The notes under the pieces: generated by a model
What the model saw: the letters and a program-made list of their open reading frames with translations, nothing else
What the model was told of the DNA's origin: nothing
Databases searched by the model: none
In this document: positions 31,923 to 41,149 of the stretch, piece by piece
How positions within the stretch are numbered: position 1 is the first letter of the stretch
Layout of the letters: the number at the start of each line of letters is the position of its first letter
Source: Candidatus Tityobacter terrigena
Lineage (GTDB): Bacteria; Vulcanimicrobiota; Vulcanimicrobiia; Vulcanimicrobiales; Vulcanimicrobiaceae
Direction: 5' to 3'
Assembly (NCBI GenBank): GCA_003156715.1
Contig: PMHO01000046.1
Span: 48,085 to 90,188, forward strand
DNA length: 42,104 bases
Position numbers and translations under genes: made by a program

Positions 31923-32861
31923 TCAGTGCACCGCAATGCCGACTGAGTCGTCGAATCCGCCGATTGTCGGGGTAGTCGGTTTGCCGTCCTTCTTGTAGGT
32001 CGTTACGCCGCCGTCGCCGGTGATGTAGATGTTGCCGGCCGCGTCGAGCGCTACGCCGAACGGCTCGTCTAACCCGGTGATCGTAGGCTTCGTGCTTTTG
32101 CCGGCCGGCGTGTAGGTCGTCAACGTACCGTTGCCGGAGTTGACGACGTAGATCTTGCCCGACGGATCGACCGCGACGCCACAGGGTGCTTTTAGACCGG
32201 CAATCGTCGGGGTGCTGGGTGAGCCGTCTTTGGTAAAGGTCGCAAGGACCCCATCCGTATAGCTTGTCACATAGATATTGCCGGCCGCATCGACTGCGAC
32301 GCCGCACGGCGCTTGCAGCCCTTTGATGGTCGGTTTTGACGGCTTGCCGTCCGGAGTGTACGTCGTAACGGTCGTACCGTTGAAGCTACTCGTTCCGGTA
32401 CCGAGGTTCGCGACGTAGATCTTTCCATTGGCGTCGACCGCCACGCCGAGGGGACCATTTAGGAACGCGATCGTGGGCTGTGTCGGCGTTCCCTTCGGGG
32501 TGTACGTCGTCACCGTGTTGGTCCCATGGCTCGCCACGTAGATCTTGCCGTTTGCATCGACGGCCACGCCGGCGGGCACGTCCAATCCGGTGATCGTCGG
32601 AGTGGTTTCGGTCCCATTTGCCTTGAATGTCGACACCCCGGAGGTCTCCGAACTGCTCCCGATGATTGTCACGTAGATTTTTTTCGGTCGACCCGAATCC
32701 GGGTCGACCCGCAACTGCTCGCCTTGGCGCCGGTCCGGCACGACCGCTCCGCCGTCCGCGCCTGCGGCGCTGCGCGTTGCCGGTGGATTCCCAACGCTTC
32801 CGTTGCAGCCGAGCAAAACGGCGGACACGGCGAGTGCGCCAACGATCAGGTAACCTCTCAT
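31923..32861 (-). CDS. NHL/SMP-type beta-propeller lipoprotein
   Basis: The 312-residue protein begins with a lipoprotein signal peptide (MRGYLIVGALAVSAVLLGC, lipid-bearing C19), then a low-complexity linker. About six ~43-residue repeats follow, each of the form (P)xGVAVDANGKIYVAN...TVTTYTPDGKPTxPTIxGL. Such NHL/SMP-30-like repeats fold into a beta-propeller of ~6 blades, here probably at the outer-membrane or periplasmic face; the repeat count is read by eye and the ligand is unknown. The ATG at 32861 has a perfect AAGGAGG site, so I discard an upstream ATG. A GCCGGT/ACCGGC hairpin precedes the ribosome site. Threonine-rich repeat edges suggest surface exposure. Confidence 0.9.
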   Translation of the reverse strand: MRGYLIVGALAVSAVLLGCNGSVGNPPATRSAAGADGGAVVPDRRQGEQLRVDPDSGRPKKIYVTIIGSSSETSGVSTFKANGTETTPTITGLDVPAGVAVDANGKIYVASHGTNTVTTYTPKGTPTQPTIAFLNGPLGVAVDANGKIYVANLGTGTSSFNGTTVTTYTPDGKPSKPTIKGLQAPCGVAVDAAGNIYVTSYTDGVLATFTKDGSPSTPTIAGLKAPCGVAVDPSGKIYVVNSGNGTLTTYTPAGKSTKPTITGLDEPFGVALDAAGNIYITGDGGVTTYKKDGKPTTPTIGGFDDSVGIAVH

Positions 32862-32874
32862 GCGGACCTCCTTT

Positions 32875-32892
32875 GCCGGTGCGCAGACCGGC
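32875..32892 (-). promoter_or_regulatory. 5' leader hairpin next to the lipoprotein ribosome-binding site
   Basis: GCCGGT and ACCGGC pair perfectly (6 bp, loop of 6) and end within 2 bases of the AAAGGAGG site of the lipoprotein gene. It could modulate translation; a chance GC-rich hairpin is also possible. Confidence 0.3.
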
Positions 32893-33102
32893 ACAAATAC
32901 AAAACGCCCAAACGTTACTTAGGGCTGTAATCCGCCTTCGGTGATCGCGCGCGTACGGCAGCGCTGGACTTCGTTCCTGCCTCGCGAGCTGGCGGAGGGC
33001 GTCGCTTCCTCGATCCGCTTCGCCGGAAACTCCCATGCGATAAGGCCGGGGCCTGCGTATAGAGGGGGTTAGCGGCGAAAGGCCGGAAAGCGGCGTCGAC
33101 AG

Positions 33103-34338
33103 ATGCAGAACAGCCATCGCAGATATGTGATCGTCGGCAATGGATTCGCAGGAACGACCTGCGCGGAGCAGCTTCGGAAGGCCGACTCGGCGTGTTCGAT
33201 CGCGCTCTTTACGGACGAACCGTATACGCTCTACAACCGGCTGGCGCTTCCGCCGCTGTTGCGCAAGCAGGTCAGCGAGCAGAAGGTTATCATCCGGGAC
33301 CGCGCCTGGCACGAGAAGCTGCGCATCGACCTGTACCTCGAAACGCTCGTCGACCGCATTGACGCCGACGAAAGGGTCGCCTACTCGGGAGAAGCCGGTT
33401 ACCCGTACGACGCGCTGCTGGTCGCCACCGGTGGCCGTCCCAATCCTTGCGAATCACCCGGAGCGTCGGGCGCAGAAAACGTCTTCAACTTCCAGTACAT
33501 GGCGGATACGCTGGCCATTTCCCACCAGCTCGAGAGCGCGAAGACGGCGGTCGCGGTCGGCGGCTCGTTCATCGCCTACGAGCTCGCCGAGGCCTTCGCT
33601 TCGCGCAAAGTCGAGACCCACTGGCTGTTGCGCGGTTCGCGCTTCTTGCGGCGCATGCTCGATGAGATTGCGGGCGAGATGGTCGACGACGCCGCGCGCG
33701 CCGACCACGTCCACGTGCATTACGGCGAACAGCTGCGAGAGCTCGTGCGCACGAACGGCGAGGTCAGCAAGGTCGTGACCGAAAGCGGCCTCGAGATCGC
33801 CTGCGACTGCGTCGGCATTGGCCTGGGGTTGACCGTCAATACCGAACTGCTCGAGGGGACGGGGGTCGAGATAAGCACCGGCATCGTGTGCGACGACCGC
33901 CTCGAAACCAACGTTAAGGGGATCTTTGCCGGAGGAGACGCCGCCGAGTTCTTCGATCCGGTCGCCGAGATGCATTACCGGATGGGAACCTGGAATAACG
34001 CGGGAGCGCACGGCAAGGTCGCAGCAGCCAACATGGCGGGCGGCGACGAGCGGTATCACGACGTCCCCGAGTATTCGTCAAAACTGTTTAGCGAACAGAT
34101 GATCACCCAGTTCGGCATCTCGCCCGAGTACCGTTCCGATCTCGAGACCGTACGCAAGATCGATCGCGAGAAGAAGCACTACCGCGCGCTCTTCTTCTGG
34201 AAAAACCGCCTCGCCGGAGCGGTCATGATCGGCAAAGGCAACCGGGCCGGCAAGCGCAAGTACGTCGATGCGATCAAGGCCAAGCAAGAGTTCAATCCGG
34301 GCGATTGGGAATCGCTGCTCGACTGGACGGCCGACTGA
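33103..34338 (+). CDS. FAD-dependent NAD(P)H oxidoreductase (pyridine nucleotide-disulfide family, NirB/rubredoxin-reductase-like)
   Basis: The 411-residue flavoprotein has an N-terminal FAD Rossmann motif (YVIVGNGFAGTTCAEQL), the LYNRLALPPLLRKQV segment typical of nitrite reductase NirB-type and rubredoxin-reductase-type enzymes, a LLVATGGRPN motif, an NAD(P) site (AVAVGGSFIAYELAEAF) and the second FAD motif (GIFAGGDAAEFFDP). It lacks a CxxC redox pair, so it passes electrons to a partner such as a ferredoxin or rubredoxin. It is divergent from the lipoprotein gene (241-nt gap). It precedes glcD (copy 2) by 55 nt on the same strand and may be co-transcribed with glcDEF. Confidence 0.92.
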   Translation: MQNSHRRYVIVGNGFAGTTCAEQLRKADSACSIALFTDEPYTLYNRLALPPLLRKQVSEQKVIIRDRAWHEKLRIDLYLETLVDRIDADERVAYSGEAGYPYDALLVATGGRPNPCESPGASGAENVFNFQYMADTLAISHQLESAKTAVAVGGSFIAYELAEAFASRKVETHWLLRGSRFLRRMLDEIAGEMVDDAARADHVHVHYGEQLRELVRTNGEVSKVVTESGLEIACDCVGIGLGLTVNTELLEGTGVEISTGIVCDDRLETNVKGIFAGGDAAEFFDPVAEMHYRMGTWNNAGAHGKVAAANMAGGDERYHDVPEYSSKLFSEQMITQFGISPEYRSDLETVRKIDREKKHYRALFFWKNRLAGAVMIGKGNRAGKRKYVDAIKAKQEFNPGDWESLLDWTAD

Positions 34339-34393
34339 AGGCGGCGCCTGCACGGGACATACCCGCAGCGGCGTCCAACTCCCGACGGCACTG

Positions 34394-35863
34394 ATGCTCG
34401 TTCTCCCGAGAGACCAACTCGCAGCGGCCCGTGAGTTTGCGGCGGTCGTCGGAGAGAAGCATTGCCTGACTGACCCGGCTGAACTGCGCACCTACGAGTC
34501 CGACGGCCTGGCCGGCCCGCGCGTGCGGCCGCTCGCCGTCGTGTTGCCGGCGTCGACCGCCGAGGTAGCAAGCGTCGTGCGGATTGCTCGGGCTCACGGG
34601 CTGCCCATCGTGCCGCGCGGCGCGGGCACCGGCCTTTCCGGCGGTGCATTGCCGGTCGAAAACGGCATCGTGATCGGGCTCGCGCGCATGAACCGCATCC
34701 TGGCGGTCGATTTTCCGAACGAGCGCATCTGCGTGCAGCCCGGCGTGATCAACTTGGACGTGTCGCGCGCGGTTGCGCCGCACGGCTACTATTACGCCCC
34801 AGACCCTAGTTCGCAGAGCGTTTGCTCGATCGGCGGCAACATCGCCGAGAACTCCGGCGGCGCCCACTGTCTCAAATATGGCTTCACGGTCAACCACGTG
34901 ATGGCAGCGAAGCTCGTGACCGCCGAGGGCGACGTCCTCGAGCTCGGTTCGCCCGCCTCCGATGCGCTCGGTTACGACCTGATGGCGGTGCTCGTCGGAA
35001 GCGAAGGATTGCTCGGCATCGTCACCGAGGCCTGGGTGCGCATTCTGCGCAAACCGGAGCTGACGCGCACGTTCTTCGCGACCTTCCCCTCGACCGACGA
35101 AGCAGGTGCGTGCGTTTCCGCCATCGTCGCGCGCGGAATCGTTCCGGCGGCGGTCGAGATGATGGATAAGCTGGCGATTGAGGCGATCGTGGCCGCGACG
35201 GGGGTCGACTGGCCGCTCGACGCCGGGGCCGCGTTACTGATGGACGCCGATGGGACGCGCGCCGAAGTCGAGCACACCGCGAGCGCCGCCGTCGCGATCG
35301 CACGCTCGTGCGGTGCGATCGAAGTGCGCCAGCCGAACGATGACGCGGAGCGAGCCCTGATGTGGAAGGGCCGCAAGGGTGCGTTTGCGGCGATGGGACG
35401 AATCAGCCCCAACTACTACGTCCAGGACGGCGTCATCCCGCGCTCGCACATCAGCCGCGTGCTGCACGAGATAGCCGAACTCGGCGCGCGCGAAGGCTTC
35501 CGCATCGCCAACGTGTTTCACGCCGGCGACGGCAATCTGCATCCGCTGGTCCTCTACGACGCGCGCATCCCCGGGCAATCCCACGATGCCGAGCGCGTCG
35601 CGGGCGAAGTGCTCAAGATCTGCGTGAAGCATGGCGGCTCGATCACGGGCGAGCACGGCGTCGGTGCCGATAAAGCCGTCTACATGGGCGAGCTGTTCAG
35701 CGATCAGGATTTGGCGACGATGCACAGCATCCGATGCGCGTTCGATTCGGATTGCACGTTCAATCCCGGGAAAGTGTTTCCCACGCCGCGTCTGTGCGGC
35801 GATCGCCCGGGTACCTACGTGCCGCACGCTACCGAGCAGCTCGAGACGGCCGGGCGCGGGTGA
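34394..35863 (+). CDS. glcD: Glycolate/D-lactate oxidase FAD subunit GlcD (copy 2)
   Basis: The ~489-residue flavoprotein has the FAD pocket PIVPRGAGTGLSGGALPV, PDPSSQSVCSIGGNIAENSGGAHCLKYG and VGSEGLLGIVTEAW. The C-terminal catalytic half carries NVFHAGDGNLHPLVLYD and GGSITGEHGVGADKAVYM, and it ends near FNPGKVFPTPRLCG. It is close to E. coli GlcD in size and closer to the canonical GlcD than copy 1. I chose the ATG at 34394 (MLVLPRDQL) because the longer frame adds 42 unrelated residues overlapping the previous gene; its ribosome site is weak. It is followed by glcE with a 4-nt GTGA overlap and by glcF. Confidence 0.95.
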   Translation: MLVLPRDQLAAAREFAAVVGEKHCLTDPAELRTYESDGLAGPRVRPLAVVLPASTAEVASVVRIARAHGLPIVPRGAGTGLSGGALPVENGIVIGLARMNRILAVDFPNERICVQPGVINLDVSRAVAPHGYYYAPDPSSQSVCSIGGNIAENSGGAHCLKYGFTVNHVMAAKLVTAEGDVLELGSPASDALGYDLMAVLVGSEGLLGIVTEAWVRILRKPELTRTFFATFPSTDEAGACVSAIVARGIVPAAVEMMDKLAIEAIVAATGVDWPLDAGAALLMDADGTRAEVEHTASAAVAIARSCGAIEVRQPNDDAERALMWKGRKGAFAAMGRISPNYYVQDGVIPRSHISRVLHEIAELGAREGFRIANVFHAGDGNLHPLVLYDARIPGQSHDAERVAGEVLKICVKHGGSITGEHGVGADKAVYMGELFSDQDLATMHSIRCAFDSDCTFNPGKVFPTPRLCGDRPGTYVPHATEQLETAGRG

Positions 35864-37080
35864 CGGCGCACGCCGTCCGCTCCGGCGCAGCGCTCGTTCT
35901 TCGGGTGCCTGCCGGCCAAGTCGTCACCCCGGCCGACCTGCGCGAAACGGTTGCGATCTTGCGCGCCGGAGCAGCCCGCAAAACGGCCTTTGCGTTCGTG
36001 GGCGGCGGTACGGAGCTTGGTTTCGGCAATCCGCCGGCACGCGTCGACACGCTCGTGCGGACCGAACGGCTTAAACGCGTCGTCGAATACGCACCCTCCG
36101 ATATGGTCGTTACGGTCGAAGCCGGGCTGACCCTTGCGGCTTTGCAACGAGCGCTCTTGCCGCAACGGCAGCGGCTCGCGCTCGACGCGCCGCTTCCCGA
36201 ACGGGCCACGATCGGTGGTTTGCTGGCAACGGGATCGTTCGGTCCGCGCCGGGCGCGTTACGGACGGCTGCGCGACCTCATCGTCGGCATCTCGATCGTG
36301 CGTGCCGATGGCGAGCAGGTTCGCGGCGGCGGGAAAGTCGTCAAGAACGTTGCCGGCTTCGATTTGCCCAAACTCATGGTCGGTTCGTTCGGCACGCTCG
36401 GCATGATCGTAACGGCGACGTTCCGCCTCCATCCGCTGCCCGAGTCGGCGCGCTGGATTCGTGCCGGGCCGCTCGACGCCGCGCAACTGCGCGACATCGT
36501 CGTTGCGGTCGGTGCGCGCCAGCTCGAGCCTGCTGCCTATCTCGCCGAGCGCACCGACGGCAGGTACGTGCTCTACGCGCTGTTCGAGGGATTTCCAAGC
36601 GGCGTCGACGAGCAGGTGTCGGCGTTGACGGAACTCCTAGCGAAACGAGCTATCGAATGCAGCGTCGCCGGCGAGAATGCAGTAGCGGCCATCGACGAGA
36701 GCGCGCGATCCCGGGGCGAGTTGCGCTTGCGCATCTCGGCGCCCGCTGCGTGCTTTGAGGAAGTCGATCGCGCCGCGCTCGATCCGTTGCAGCGAACGCT
36801 TGAGGCGTGTTCGCTAGCCGTCTATCCCTCGCTCGGCATCGCGTTTGCAGCCGGCAAGGTCGCCGACGCGAGCGCGACGACGGAGGCCCTCGTGGCGGCG
36901 CGCCGCTTCGTCGAGGGACTCGGGGGGAATCTCGTGCTGACCGAAGTTCCCGATTCGCTCGAGCAGGTCGTCGATCGCTTTGGGACGCTGCCGCCGTCCT
37001 TTGGAATCATGCGCCGCCTCAAAGAGCGCTTCGATCCGGATCGCCGCTTGAACCCCGGCCGTTTCGCGGGTGGCCTGTAA
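35860..37080 (+). CDS. glcE: Glycolate/D-lactate oxidase subunit GlcE (copy 2)
   Basis: The ~406-residue FAD-binding subunit carries FVGGGTELGFGNPPARVDTLV, the PLDAPLPER-like LALDAPLPERATIGGLLATGSFGPRRARYGRLRDLIVG segment, VVKNVAGFDLPKLMVGSFGTLG and the C-terminal MRRLKERFDPDRRLNPGRF. It is similar in pattern to copy 1 but differs throughout. It starts at GTG 35860, overlapping the glcD stop (GTGA). Its TAA shares one base with the glcF ATG (TAATG), so glcD-glcE-glcF is a translationally coupled operon. Confidence 0.93.
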   Translation: MTAHAVRSGAALVLRVPAGQVVTPADLRETVAILRAGAARKTAFAFVGGGTELGFGNPPARVDTLVRTERLKRVVEYAPSDMVVTVEAGLTLAALQRALLPQRQRLALDAPLPERATIGGLLATGSFGPRRARYGRLRDLIVGISIVRADGEQVRGGGKVVKNVAGFDLPKLMVGSFGTLGMIVTATFRLHPLPESARWIRAGPLDAAQLRDIVVAVGARQLEPAAYLAERTDGRYVLYALFEGFPSGVDEQVSALTELLAKRAIECSVAGENAVAAIDESARSRGELRLRISAPAACFEEVDRAALDPLQRTLEACSLAVYPSLGIAFAAGKVADASATTEALVAARRFVEGLGGNLVLTEVPDSLEQVVDRFGTLPPSFGIMRRLKERFDPDRRLNPGRFAGGL

Positions 37081-38375
37081 TGTCCGTCGCGCCGCATCCC
37101 ACGACCCGAACGACGAGCGAGCTGATCTCGGATTGCGTGCATTGCGGATTTTGCTTGCCGGCCTGTCCCACGTACCGCTCCTGGGGCAACGAGCCGGACT
37201 CGCCGCGCGGGCGCATCGATCTGATGAAGGGCCTCGAGGAAGGGACGCTCGATCTGAGCGACGCGGTCGTCGAGCATTTCGACGCGTGCCTGGGCTGCAT
37301 GGCGTGCGTCACCGCATGCCCGTCGGGCGTGCGTTACGATCTGCTGATCGAGTCGACGCGCGCGAAAGTCGAAACCGGCTACCAGCGGACGCAAGCCGAA
37401 CGCGGCTTCCGCGAGCTGATCTTCTCGCTCTTTCCGTACCCCGAACGCTTGGCCGCGCTCAGCGTGCCGCTCTTGGTCTACGCACGCTCCGGTTTGCAGA
37501 AGCTGGTCCGGGCAAGCAAGGTGCTCGACCGCCTCTCCGCGCGCTTGGCGCAACTCGAGGCGTTGATGCCGGACATCTCACTCGCCGACGTGCGCCCGAC
37601 GCTGCCGCGCGACGTCGCGGCCCACGGCACGCTGCGCGGCCGCGTCGCGCTCGTCGCAGGCTGCGTGCAGCGGACGTTTTTCCCGAACGTCAACACGGCC
37701 ACGCTGCGCGTGCTGTCGGCGGAAGGCTTCGACGTCGCCGTTCCGGTGGGTCAAGGCTGTTGCGGTGCGCTATCGCTGCACGCCGGGCGGGCCGAGGAAG
37801 CGCGGCGTTTCGCCCGTGCGTTGATCGAACGGTTCGAGGGACATTGGGTGGAAGCAATCCTGGTCAACGCAGCAGGGTGCGGCGCGACGCTCAAGCAGTA
37901 CGGCGAGCTCTTTGCCGGTGACGAGGCCTGGCGCGAGCGCGCCGAACGCTTCGCCGAAAAGGTTCTGGACGTCAACGAATTTCTGGCCCGTTACGAACCG
38001 GTCGCGCCGCGCCGAGCGATGCCGCTGCGCGTCGCCTACCACGACGCCTGCCACCTCGCTCACGCACAGGGCATCCGCGAGCAGCCTCGCGCGCTGCTGC
38101 GCGCGATTCCCGAGCTGGCGCTGCTCGAGGTGAGGCGGGAGCCTGAGGTCTGCTGCGGCTCGGCCGGGATCTATAACCTCGTGGCCCCGGAGGCGGCCGC
38201 CGAGCTCGGCGCCCGCAAGGCACGCAGCCTGCTCGAGACCGGCGCTGACGCGATCGCCGCCGGCAACCCGGGGTGCGCCGCACAGCTCGATCTGCACCTG
38301 CGCGAGGCCGGTCACCCGCTCCCGATCCACCATCCGATCGAGCTCGTCTGGCGCTCGATCGCGGCGGCTCGATGA
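37080..38375 (+). CDS. glcF: Glycolate/D-lactate oxidase iron-sulfur subunit GlcF
   Basis: The 431-residue protein carries two 4Fe-4S motifs: CVHCGFCLPACP (C19, C22, C25, C29) and CLGCMACVTACP (C70, C73, C76, C80). Two cysteine-rich CCG domains follow, GQGCCGALSLHAG and PEVCCGSAGIYN, as in GlcF and heterodisulfide-reductase-like subunits. It passes electrons from the flavin subunits to the quinone pool. It shares one base with the glcE stop. From about 38.13 kb the codon use drifts (AGG arginine, higher GC) toward that of the next genes, so its 3' end may lie at a composition boundary. Confidence 0.95.
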   Translation: MSVAPHPTTRTTSELISDCVHCGFCLPACPTYRSWGNEPDSPRGRIDLMKGLEEGTLDLSDAVVEHFDACLGCMACVTACPSGVRYDLLIESTRAKVETGYQRTQAERGFRELIFSLFPYPERLAALSVPLLVYARSGLQKLVRASKVLDRLSARLAQLEALMPDISLADVRPTLPRDVAAHGTLRGRVALVAGCVQRTFFPNVNTATLRVLSAEGFDVAVPVGQGCCGALSLHAGRAEEARRFARALIERFEGHWVEAILVNAAGCGATLKQYGELFAGDEAWRERAERFAEKVLDVNEFLARYEPVAPRRAMPLRVAYHDACHLAHAQGIREQPRALLRAIPELALLEVRREPEVCCGSAGIYNLVAPEAAAELGARKARSLLETGADAIAAGNPGCAAQLDLHLREAGHPLPIHHPIELVWRSIAAAR

Positions 38376-38415
38376 GCCCCTGGGGTTCGCGACGCCGAGC
38401 GCCTGCGCTACGGTC

Positions 38416-39225
38416 GTGCAGGTGAGAAGGGGGAGACTCCGGGTGGCTCTGCTCGTCGTACCCGCGCTCGTCGCGGTGGGCTGCGGCAGCTCCAGCTCGA
38501 CGCCGACGGCGGCGTCGGTGCCGGTCATCGCGACGACCTCGACGCCGCCGGTCACGAGCACCCCGCCGCCCACCACGGCAACCACGCCGGTGCCCAGACC
38601 ACCGCACAAGACCGCCACGACGACGAGATCGACCGCGACCACGACGACGCCGGTGAAGACGACCGCGACCACCCCCGTGACCACGCCCGCTGCGCCCGCG
38701 CCAACGGGATTGAACGCGGCCACCGGATACGGGTCCTACGACGACTGTCAGGGCACATGCAGCGGCGGTGTGCCCTCCTCGCTGCGCGGCGCGCTGCATC
38801 TCCCGGGCCCCGGCGCCGGCGGCGCGTGTCCCGTGTCCGGCGCCGCCTCCGCCGTCAGCTATGCCGGGCCGGCCGTCGGATCAGGGCCCGTGTACGCGGC
38901 GCAGTCGAGCCCCCTCGCGATCACGAGCTTCATCGACAGCTCGTGGGACGGCGCGAGCGTGACCTGGCTCGCCGCGCCGGGCTACTCGGGCCCGGTGTTG
39001 ATCCGCGGCGGCGAGCTCGGCGGCTCGGGCTCGGTCGGGTTCGGCGAGGGCCACATCCCCGAGGACGAGCTCCAGCTCCTCACCGCCTCGACGAAATCGG
39101 CCGGTGAGCCGCCCGGCGCTCGCGAGTGGCCCTCGTTCACCCGCGTGCGCTCCGCCGGCTGCTATGCCTACCAGGTCGACGGGACGAACTTCAGCGAAGT
39201 GATCGTGTTCCAGGCGACGGGGTAG
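38416..39225 (+). CDS. Putative lipoprotein with long Thr/Pro-rich linker
   Basis: The ~269-residue product has a lipoprotein signal (LRVALLVVPALVAVGC, Cys at residue 23 from the first GTG; a GTG two codons later is equally possible). A ~75-residue threonine/proline-rich stretch (TTSTPPVTSTPPPTTATTPV and similar) follows. The C-terminal ~170-residue domain is of unknown fold and has four cysteines (DDCQGTC, GACPVSG, AGCYAYQ) that could form disulfides. Such secreted Thr-rich proteins are typical of actinobacterial Thermoleophilia; that link is from memory. Nothing in the left-hand genes explains it. It is convergent with the fadD-like gene. Confidence 0.7.
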   Translation: MQVRRGRLRVALLVVPALVAVGCGSSSSTPTAASVPVIATTSTPPVTSTPPPTTATTPVPRPPHKTATTTRSTATTTTPVKTTATTPVTTPAAPAPTGLNAATGYGSYDDCQGTCSGGVPSSLRGALHLPGPGAGGACPVSGAASAVSYAGPAVGSGPVYAAQSSPLAITSFIDSSWDGASVTWLAAPGYSGPVLIRGGELGGSGSVGFGEGHIPEDELQLLTASTKSAGEPPGAREWPSFTRVRSAGCYAYQVDGTNFSEVIVFQATG

Positions 39226-39282
39226 GGGCCGTGATCGGTCACGGGTTCCTGCTCGGGGCCGCCGGCCGGCATCCGGCGGCGG

Positions 39283-41097
39283 CTACGCGTACATCGCCTC
39301 GATCTCGGCGTCGTACTTCTCGGCGATCGGCCGGCGCTTGAGCTTCATCGTCGGCGTCAGCTCGTCGCCGCCCGGGACCCAGTCGCCGGGCACGATCGTG
39401 AACTTCTTGATCTGCTCGACGCGGGCAAGGTGTCGGTTCCCAGCGTCCACGCCCTCCTGAACGGCCTCGATCACTTTCGGCTCGGTGGCGAGCCGCTCGA
39501 GCGTCGCCTCTGCGATTCCGCGTTGTGCCGCCCACTGCGGCGCGAAGTCGGAATCGAGCACGAGCAGCGCGGTGTTGTAGGGGCGGCGATCGCCGATGAC
39601 CATGGCCTGTCCGATCAGGGGGCTGGCAGACTTGAGCTCCCCCTCGATGTTGGCCGGGGACATGTTCTTGCCGGCCGCGTTGATGATGATCTCCTTCTTG
39701 CGGTCGACGATCGTCAGATAGCCGTCGTCGTCGAGCGTGCCGATGTCGCCGGTATGGAGCCATCCGTCGGCGTCGATCGCCTCGGCCGTGCTCACGGGGT
39801 CGTTGCGGTAGCCGAGCATCACGCACCCGCTGCGAATGAGGAGCTCGCCGTCATCGGCCAGCTGGATCTCGACGCCCGGCGCGGCGGGACCGACGGTCCC
39901 GATGCGCACCGCGCCCGGCCGGTTCACCGTCCCCAGGCCGCACGTCTCCGACATGCCCCACAGCTCGGCGAGCTCGATCCCGAGGGCGTGGAAGAACTCG
40001 AGCACGTCGACTGGGGTCGGGGCCGCACCGACGTGCACGGCCACCACTCGATCGAGCCCCAGCATCGTCCGCAGCTTCGAGAAGAACTCCTCGTCGGCGC
40101 GGGCCACCTGCGCCTCGAGCTCCTGAGGAACGGGCTCGCCACGCTGCCGCAATCGGACGCGTTGGATCGCCGCCGCGAGCGCCTCGGTCAGGGGACGGGC
40201 CTCCTCCGCGGGGCGCTGCGCCTGCATCGCCTCGAGTCCGGCCTTCAGCTTCTCCCAGATCCGCGGCACCGCGAAGAACCATGTTGGACGTACCTGAGGC
40301 AGGTAGGAGAGCACATCGCGCGGGTTCGGCACGCACGTCACGGTGGCGGCGTAGACGATCGGGATGTAGTGATGCGCGTTGCGCTCGGCGATGTGCGCCG
40401 AGGGCAGCCACGAGACGACACGCGCACCCGGCTTGAGCTCGACGATCTCCTCGATCGCCTGGGCCGTGAACATGATGTTGTGGTGGGAGAGCTGGACCCC
40501 TTTGGGGGGGCCCGTCGTACCTGAGGTGTAGATCAGCGTAAGCACATCGTCCGGCGCCACCGCCGCCGCCGCCGCGGCACCGTCGAATTCCGGGTTCGAT
40601 CCCTCGACGTCCGCGAGCGAGATCGTCCCCGCCGGCGCATCGCCGTCGACGACGATCACGTGCTCGAGCGCGGGTAGGTTCGTGCGCGCCTCGAGCATGA
40701 CGGGAAGGAAGGCCTGCTCGACGATAGCGAGCCTCGCGCCGGAATCGGTGACCAGGTACTCGATCTCCTCAGCGGGGTAGGTCACGTAGATCGAGAACGG
40801 CGTCGCGCCGACTGTGACTGCGGCGAGGTCCACGATGTGGAACTCGGGGCGGTTGCCGAGCATGATGGCGACGGTGTCGCCCGGGCCGACGCCGAGCTTG
40901 GCGAGCCCACCGGCGACCGCGTCGACGCGCTCGAGCAGCTCCGCCCAGGTCAGCGAGACGGAGTCGTCGGGGGTCCGCACGGCGACGATCTCCGGGTTGT
41001 TCGCGGCGGTGCGGCGCAGCGCCTCGGTCAGGGTCGGTGCGTCGACCGCGCGTCCGGCAGCCGCTGTGAGGGTCCCGCTCTCCATCCTCGCCTCCAT
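39283..41097 (-). CDS. Long-chain acyl-CoA synthetase-like AMP-forming ligase (FadD15 type)
   Basis: The 604-residue adenylating enzyme carries the P-loop YTSGTTGPPKG (190-200), a LSYLPQVRPTWFFAVPRIWEKLK-type fatty-acid gate, the ELWGMSETCG motif, the GWLHTGDIGTLDDDGYLTIVDRKKEIIINAAGKNMSP hinge and a C-terminal lysine region (LTPTMKLKRRPIAEKY). It activates fatty acids to acyl-CoA. The ATG at 41097 has GAGGAGA 7 nt upstream. It resembles actinobacterial FadD15-like synthetases more than the enzymes expected in the left-hand genome, in line with a composition change after 38.1 kb. Confidence 0.94.
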   Translation of the reverse strand: MEARMESGTLTAAAGRAVDAPTLTEALRRTAANNPEIVAVRTPDDSVSLTWAELLERVDAVAGGLAKLGVGPGDTVAIMLGNRPEFHIVDLAAVTVGATPFSIYVTYPAEEIEYLVTDSGARLAIVEQAFLPVMLEARTNLPALEHVIVVDGDAPAGTISLADVEGSNPEFDGAAAAAAVAPDDVLTLIYTSGTTGPPKGVQLSHHNIMFTAQAIEEIVELKPGARVVSWLPSAHIAERNAHHYIPIVYAATVTCVPNPRDVLSYLPQVRPTWFFAVPRIWEKLKAGLEAMQAQRPAEEARPLTEALAAAIQRVRLRQRGEPVPQELEAQVARADEEFFSKLRTMLGLDRVVAVHVGAAPTPVDVLEFFHALGIELAELWGMSETCGLGTVNRPGAVRIGTVGPAAPGVEIQLADDGELLIRSGCVMLGYRNDPVSTAEAIDADGWLHTGDIGTLDDDGYLTIVDRKKEIIINAAGKNMSPANIEGELKSASPLIGQAMVIGDRRPYNTALLVLDSDFAPQWAAQRGIAEATLERLATEPKVIEAVQEGVDAGNRHLARVEQIKKFTIVPGDWVPGGDELTPTMKLKRRPIAEKYDAEIEAMYA

Positions 41098-41149
41098 GAT
41101 CGTCTCCTCAGGCCGACACGAACGCTATCGCAGGGCAACGCGCGGGCCG

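Noticed and set aside
31923-32861. CRISPR-like array in the regularly spaced NHL repeats
   Set aside because: The repeats are coding (~43 residues each, in frame) and degenerate, with no identical short repeat or unique spacers.
36807-37079. Upstream extension of glcF
   Set aside because: It reads through glcE in another frame; the ATG at 37080 opens the iron-sulfur motif region.
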